A model generated the notes under the pieces. It was not told where the DNA came from and searched no databases. It saw nothing but the letters and a program-made list of their open reading frames with translations. The position numbers and the translations under genes were made by a program. Below are positions 57,620 through 64,000 of a DNA stretch of 64,000 bases, one piece after another (the stretch's first letter is position 1; every line of letters starts with the position of its first letter). Source of the DNA: Lingula anatina (lineage: Eukaryota > Brachiopoda > Lingulata > Lingulida > Lingulidae). The stretch spans positions 509,300-573,299 of the forward strand of contig NW_019775636.1 of NCBI RefSeq assembly GCF_001039355.2. Direction: 5' to 3'.

Positions 57620-60600
57620 TAAATATTTACTATTCCTCTGGACTTCTCAAGAATCTGATGGCTGCTAAGCCTTCTGCATCAGACCTGGACATTATTTAAT
57701 CCAGGCAGCATTCGTTGGTGCAGTGTATTCTTTCTCTCACAAAATGCAGAGTGGCAAGGAATTGCTAACAAATTTGCTGTAGCAGTCAAAACCCAGTGAA
57801 GGATCTCAGCTGTGGTGAAGACTAATTTAAATTTATAATCCTTGGGTGTTTTTTTTTTTTTTTTCTACTTCTCTTGACTGAAGAAACTTTAAAAACATTT
57901 TTATACTTAAAATTGTTCATCTTCGTCTCGTACTTTCTATCAGGTCACATTACGATTATTATCACCTATGGGTGAAAAGTTAAGAACACCGCAGGAACGA
58001 AGGAAAAAGAACACATGTAGCAAATGAATGAAGAACAACTGGCATAGATGTAAACACTAACATTGAAACTATGAACAACTAGGAGGCAATACGTAGTTTG
58101 AACAGGAAGTTTAACTTTTATTATCATTATTATCATTAGAATAGATGACAATGTGCTCTGCAAGCCAGGAAGCTCAGATATACAGACAAATCAAAAGATG
58201 ACCCCTAGGGGCACACCTTTAATTTCAACTTAAAATGTTTGAATTCCAATTCAAATGTTACATCTTCCTGAAAAGCATTTTACTATACAGAGTAGCAGAA
58301 AAAAATCAATTTTAATGGTATAAATTATACATTTGCTGAACTTACCAGTCTTAACTGGCTAAAATGATTGATCCAGCGTGACTTGTACATTCTGTATTAA
58401 GATACAATCTGGGGTATTATGTGTTATAACACTTCAATAAACAATGGACTTTTCTACAGTCATCTTAACAACTTGGATGTTAAATACAGCATGCCTAACA
58501 TTGACCAAATTAATCCACAGAATTCTTCAAAAATAAAACCTTACATGCAGAAGTATGAATACCATTGTTCTATTCCAAATTTCAAAATAAAATTTCACGC
58601 AGTTTTGACACAGATTGTTTCTGAGTCAAGATTTGAAACTTTGCGAGAGCTTTTTACAAATACGCCATGTTCTTTATGTGGACAAAATGCAGAACTTTCA
58701 AATACAAACTTTTGGATATTTTTTTACAACTGATACCAGTACAAAACATTGCAAAACAGCTCCTTGAAAACAATTCCCTAGAGCAGCTCATTTATCAACT
58801 CATCACAAGAACAGGAAAAAAAGAGAAGAGGAGTGATGACTACATAAACAAGTTTAACAAACTAAACGAACTAAAATTCCTAATAAGGACATAACTAGTG
58901 TACCCTGAATTTCAGAGATCACTGGAAACAACTCTGGGGGGAGGGGGGGGGGGAGATCAAGCAAACTGCCTTTTGACTGCAAAAAAGGTCTGATTCTGAA
59001 TCTGAGCCTTTCATCCAGGTTCTACATCTGCCATTCAGGTGAAAAGGTCCACTCTTCCTTTTTTTTTCCATAAAAATACCCCTCCCCCTTTTTTTAATTG
59101 CTGACTGCTGACCTGTTGTGTCTTATGGTATTTCTAGTTACCATACGGTAGGCATGCCAATCAGTTCTCAGTCAACTCTGAAACTCAGGGTAATAAAAAG
59201 TTGTCTCTATAATCACCTTATTTCCATGAGGTAAATGTGACCTTGGCTAGGAGGAGAATTAGTCGGCTTATATTTTCATTTTAAGTGACTGCTCAGAAAA
59301 AAAATCAAATAAAAGATAGAAAGAGAAATAACATATGTCAGTGCTTGTGACTTTTAAGTTAAAAATATTAAGACAGCAAAATAAGCAAATAGAAATAGCA
59401 TCATGAAATGAAAAATGTGAGATAAGAGCAAATAAATTGCACATTAATATCTACAATTCCATTTTTTTTACAATTTATCCTTTATTCATCCATGTACTAA
59501 AGTTTCCATAAAACGGTGTGAAAACTTTCCCTCAATGCCAATTTTGACTCAAATGCCCCTTGAACCATTCCACACTATTATCTACTCCATCAAAACATTT
59601 CCCAAAAAGTTATACCATTTTCCAAAATACTCACTTTCACCAATTTCCTTAGAAGAGAGTTTCAGACTGATTTATGTTTTCTTTTGTCTTTTAAAAAAAT
59701 TCCCCAAACTTCAGGTCCATTACCAAAGCTCTATTGAAATAGGTTGCCACCAATATTCAGTGGTCTATTCGCCTGGATAGCCTCATTCCCTGATAGAAAA
59801 ATCTTTCAAATGGTCTAAGACATAAAACTATTGAAGATAAACAATTTAAATACAAGTTGTTGGGTGAAGAAGAACCACTGCTTTGATCTATACACTGTCA
59901 GATTTTGAATGAATGACTGTAGATTGACAATTTATTATGGAGAGTGTAAAATACTGTGGAATGGAAGGCGTCTTAGTCGCAAGTGCTTTCAAGAGGAATC
60001 CTATCTCAATAAATAAAATACTTAAAACATCAAAAGTATGCAGAGCATACTTCAAACACTAATTTTTTTACCAGTTTCCCTTGGCCTAACTCTATCAAAC
60101 TACAGTTCCACATTTAATCTTTTAAAAAAATGGCAAACAAATTTTACAGTGTACTGAATGAAATTAGAATACATGCTGCTGCCATATATTTTTTCAACAA
60201 AAACACTGGTACTATGCATGTTTGAAAGAACATTGAGAGTTTACGGTGAGTGCAATGAGAAGAGCTAATTTCTGCCAACTTGGCTCAATCCTGTTTTCAC
60301 ACAGTGCAGTTCAACCAACCAATGGGAACAACTCTACCATTATCTTGCATTCATATGACATCTCGGCCCTGATTGGTCAGATAATGTAATGCTTTGACCT
60401 TTGATCTGCCATGACCAACCCCTTCACTGAAAGCCTGTGGGTTTCATGAAAGAAATCGAGCAGAGATTGGTTTTTGTATAACCTACAAAGAATCACAGCC
60501 AAATAAGTTGCATCTACCATGGAATCAATAGGACAGCATACCTACATTTTAGGATCGTACAACTAAGCCCTCAGACCAAATTCTAGTATGATTTCGTCCT

Positions 60601-60931
60601 GGCATGCTGGCAGTGCCCTGTTCAGGCAAGTCATATACATCCACCGTGTTCTAATTTTGCACGAAATGCTCTTACTGCAAAGTAGATTTTATGATTGGAT
60701 ATTAGAGTATAGCTGTCTTAGTTTAGCTGAAAAAAAAAAAGCTCGAGTTCTTTTATGAAATAGGCCTCAGGAAGAGAATGGGACAGTTTGGCCTCTGCTG
60801 TTTCCTGCGCCTTTATCAACATATTATAAATAAATAAATAAATAAATACAACTTATTCCATTTTTGACATCTATACGATTACCATATATGTGACTTTAGT
60901 TAAAATAGTAGAAGTTTTATCTTGTTTTCCA
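57620..60931. other. PSMG2 3' UTR and downstream DNA
   Basis: A possible poly(A) signal AATAAA is at 58436-58441. A 104-codon frame at 58419 is broken by a 2-base deletion in the other copy, so it is not coding. A G-rich repeat remnant lies at about 58935-59120. One coding-like patch is at 60566-60674. Confidence 0.55.
60566..60674 (-). other. Coding-like patch on the minus strand, identity unknown
   Basis: An ATCTACTTTGCAG acceptor (ending near 60675) is followed by an open frame that includes RTRWMYMTCLNRALPACQDE and stops at TAG. A second frame also stays open (VDVYDLPEQGTASMPGRNHT). It could be a terminal exon or a fragment of a repeated element; its allelic copy falls outside the window. 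Confidence 0.25.
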
Positions 60932-60932
60932 N
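60932..60932. other. Single-N contig junction
   Basis: One N followed by the inner part of the MITE at 57294, restarting the PSMG2 3' end. Confidence 0.9.
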
Positions 60933-63900
60933 TTGGGGGGTTCAAAAGAAACACCCCTTTGCTGGGAAAAGGTCCACTCAGGGTAAAATTTGATTTAGGT
61001 ACATGAAGTTTTTATGGGAAAAGGTCCACTTTTTCAGAAAAAGAACCCTCCTTTTGAAATTGCTGGCTATGGGCCTGTTTATTAGGATAAAAATGTGTGT
61101 ATTAATGCATGTGTGTATGTTGACATATTTATAACAGAAGACTTTTTGTTTCCAGAAACCTGGTAGTGCTGGTGACACTTCACAGGGTGGCTGGGTTACC
61201 CCGTCGTCATGGCAACACTTATTTGGCAGCACATTTGACCAGATGTTATACCAGTGATAAATATTTACTATTCCTCTGGACTTCTCAAGAATCTGATGGC
61301 TGCTAAGCCTTCTGCGTCAGACCTGGACATTATTTAATCCAGGCAGCATTCGTTGGTGCAGTGTATTCTTTCTCTCACAAAATGCAGTGTGGCAAGGAAT
61401 TGCTAACAAATTTGCTTTAGCAGTCAAAACCCAGTGAAGGATCTCAGCTGTGGTGAAGACTAATTTAAATTTATAATCCTTGGGTGTTTTTTTTTTTTTT
61501 TTTCTACTTCTCTTGACTGAAGAAACTTTAAAAACATTTTTATACTTAAAATTGTTCATCTTCGTCTCGTACTTTCTATCAGGTCACATTATAATTATTA
61601 TCACCTATGGGTGAAAAGTTAAGAACACCGCAGGAACGAAGGAAAAAGAACACATGTAGCAAATGAATGAAGAACAACTGGCATAGATGTAAAAACTAAC
61701 ATTGAAACTATGAACAACTAGGAGGCAATACGTAGTTTGAAGAACAGGAAGTTTAACTTTTATTATCATTATTATCATTAGAATAGATGACAATGTGCTC
61801 TGCAAGCCAGGAAGCTCAGATATACAGACAAATCAAAAGATGACCCCTAGGGGCACACCTTTAATTTCAACTTAAAATGTTTGAATTCCAATTCAAATGT
61901 TACATCTTCCTGAAAAGCATTTTACTATACAGAGTAGCAGAAAAAAATCAATTTTAATGGTATAAATTATACATTTGCTGAACTTACCAGTCTTAACTGG
62001 CTAAAATGATTGATCCAGCGTGACTTGTACATTCTGTATTAAGATACAATCTGGGGTATTATGTGTTATAACACTTCAATAAACAATGGACTTTTCTACA
62101 GTCATCTTAACAACTTGGATGTTAAATACAGCATGCCTAACATTGACCAAATTAATCCACAGAATTCTTCAAAAATAAAACCTTACATGCAGAAGTATGA
62201 ATACCATTGTTCTATTCCAAATTTCAAAATAAAATTTCACGCAGTTTTGACAGATTGTTTCCGAGTCAAGATTTGAAACTTTGCGAGAGCTTATTACAAA
62301 TACGCCATGTTCTTTATGTGGACAAAATGCAGAACTTTCACCTACAAACTTTCGGATATTTTTTTACAACTGATACCAGTACAAAAACATTGCAAAACAG
62401 CTCCTTGAAAATAATTCCCTAGAGCAGCTCATTAATCAACTCAAACAGTTGCAAGAGAAGATGAGTGACGACTACATATACAAATTTAACAAACTTAAGT
62501 TCCTAATAAGGACATGAATTCCTAATAAGGACATAATTAGTGTACCCTGGATTTCAGAGATCACTGGAAACAACTCTGGGGGGGGGGGGGGATATCAAGA
62601 GGGGGGATCTAGCAAACTGCTTTTTGACTGCAAAAAAGGTCTGTTCTGAATCTGAGCCTTTCATCCAGGTTCTACATCTGCCATTAAGGTGAAAAGGTCC
62701 ACTCTTCCTTTTTTTCCATAAAAATACCCCTCCCCCTTTTTTTTAATTGCTGACTGCTGACCTGTTGTGTCTTATGGTATTTCTAGTTACCATAGGCATG
62801 CCAATCAGTTCTCAGTCAACTCTGAAACTCAGGGTAATAAGAAGTTGTCTCTATAATCACCTTATTTCCATGAGGTAAATGTGACCTTGGCTAGGAGGAG
62901 AATTAGTCAGCTTATATTTTCATTTTACGTGACTGCTCAGAAAAAAATCAAATAAAAGATAGAAAGAGAAATAACATATGTCAGTGCTTGTGACTTTTTA
63001 AGTTAAAAATATTAAGACAGTTAGCAAAATAAGCAAATAGAAACAGCATCATGAAATGAAAAATATGAGATAAGAGCAAATAAATTGCACATTAATATCT
63101 ACAATTCCATTTTTTTTTTACAATTTATCCTTTATTCATCCATGTACTAAAGTTTCCATAAAACAGTGTGAAAACTTTCCCTCAATGCCAATTTTGACTC
63201 AAATGCCTCTTGAACCATTCCACACTATTATCTACTCCATCAACACATTTCCCAAAAAGTTATACCATTTACCAAAATACTCACTTTCACCAATTTCGTT
63301 AGAAGAGAGTTTCAGACTGATTTGTGTTTTCTTTTGTCTTTTAAAAAAATTACCCAAACTTAAGGTCCATTACCAAAGCTCTATTGAAATAGGTTGCCAC
63401 CAATATTCAGTTGTCTATTCGCCTGGATAGCCTCATTCCCTGATAGAAAAATCTTTCAAATGGTCTAAGACATAAAAATATTGAAGATAAACAATTTAAA
63501 TACAAGTTGTTGGGTGAAGAAGAACCACTGCTTTGATCTATACACTGTCAGATTTTGAATGAATGACTGTAGATTGACAATTTATTATGGAGAGCGTAAA
63601 ATACTGTGGAATGGAAGGCGTCTTAGTCACAAGTGCTTTCAAGAGGAATCCTATCTCAATAAATAAAATACTTAAAACATCAAAAGTATGCAGAGCATAC
63701 TTCAAACACTAATTTTTTTTTACCAGTTTCCTTTGGCCTAACTCTATCAAACTACAGTTCCACATTTAATCTTTTAAAAAAATGGCAAACAAATTTTACA
63801 GTGTACTGAATGAAATTAGAATACATGCTGCTGCCATATATTTTTTCAACAAAAACACTGGTACTATGCATGTTTGAAAGAACATTGAGAGTTTATAGTG

Positions 63901-64000
63901 AGTGCAATGAGAAGAGCTAATTTCTGCCAACTTGGCTCAATCCTGTTTTCACACAGTGCAGTTCAACCAACCAATCGGAACAACTCTACCATTATCTTGC
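60933..64000. repeat. Duplicated block 4, copy b (runs off the window)
   Basis: Second copy of 57294 onward. Differences include an AC deletion near 62250 and altered G runs near 62580. Confidence 0.87.
61156..61257 (+). CDS. PSMG2: PSMG2 last exon, second copy
   Basis: Same acceptor, 33 codons and stop as 57518-57619, one silent Gln-codon-neighbour change (CCAAATG to CCAGATG). It has no upstream exons of its own, as expected for an assembly overlap. Confidence 0.88.
   Translation, partial: KPGSAGDTSQGGWVTPSSWQHLFGSTFDQMLYQ

Larger units (their letters stand above)
57294..60931. repeat. Duplicated block 4, copy a
   Basis: Starts inside the MITE and covers the last PSMG2 exon and 3.3 kb beyond. 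It matches 60933 to the window end with substitutions and small indels. Confidence 0.87.

Noticed and set aside
58419-58733. 104-codon plus-strand frame after PSMG2
   Set aside because: The second copy (62061 on) has a 2-base deletion that breaks the frame, and no domain is recognisable.

Overview
This is animal nuclear DNA. It is AT-rich and full of microsatellites, minisatellites and small DNA transposons, and its genes are split by introns with ordinary GT-AG sites. The style fits an aquatic lophotrochozoan invertebrate, most likely a mollusc; that is an inference and no marker here proves it.

Four genes can be supported. On the minus strand at 3469-4079 is a two-exon gene for a 77-residue secreted, cysteine-rich peptide. 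It carries the CGQGxCNIFGCxCxGGC signature that I recognise from Diedel, an insect immune cytokine with homologues in insect DNA viruses. From about 42.2 kb (48.9 kb in a second copy) down to 8.4 kb, also on the minus strand, runs a large SOWAH (sosondowah) ankyrin-repeat gene. It has an N-terminal SOWAH domain split over three exons, a long disordered exon of YQxYRxSP-like repeats, two ankyrin repeats that use a 12-nt microexon, and alternative 3' ends. Head to head with it, about 370 bp away on the plus strand, is an intronless PDP gene for mitochondrial pyruvate dehydrogenase phosphatase (complete at 49242-50741). Further on the plus strand is PSMG2, proteasome assembly chaperone 2, in seven exons (54478-57619).

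The window is inflated by unmerged overlaps. Four single-N junctions (10788, 36688, 43529, 60932) each separate two direct copies of the same sequence: 8332-10787 and 10789-13242; 34918-36687 and 36689-38458; 36759-43526 and 43531-50189; 57294-60931 and 60933-64000. One pair looks identical and the others differ by scattered substitutions and small indels, as two haplotypes would. I read these as assembly artefacts, so the 'extra' SOWAH exons, the truncated PDP and the second PSMG2 last exon are probably not paralogues. The two versions are still useful: most differences inside the proposed small exons are silent, which supports those exons.

The rest is intron or intergenic DNA holding tandem repeats, an internally deleted piggyBac element with intact ends (30411-31441), a TIR element in the last PSMG2 intron, a tRNA-derived SINE, and a CpG-richer block with a perfect 26-bp palindrome at 19.1-19.7 kb. 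The most unusual local structure is a 35-bp minisatellite (17241-17590) that repeats the end of an ankyrin exon together with its splice donor. The SOWAH, PDP and PSMG2 products act in unrelated processes (ankyrin scaffold, mitochondrial pyruvate oxidation, proteasome assembly), so nothing suggests a functional cluster beyond the shared SOWAH/PDP promoter region.
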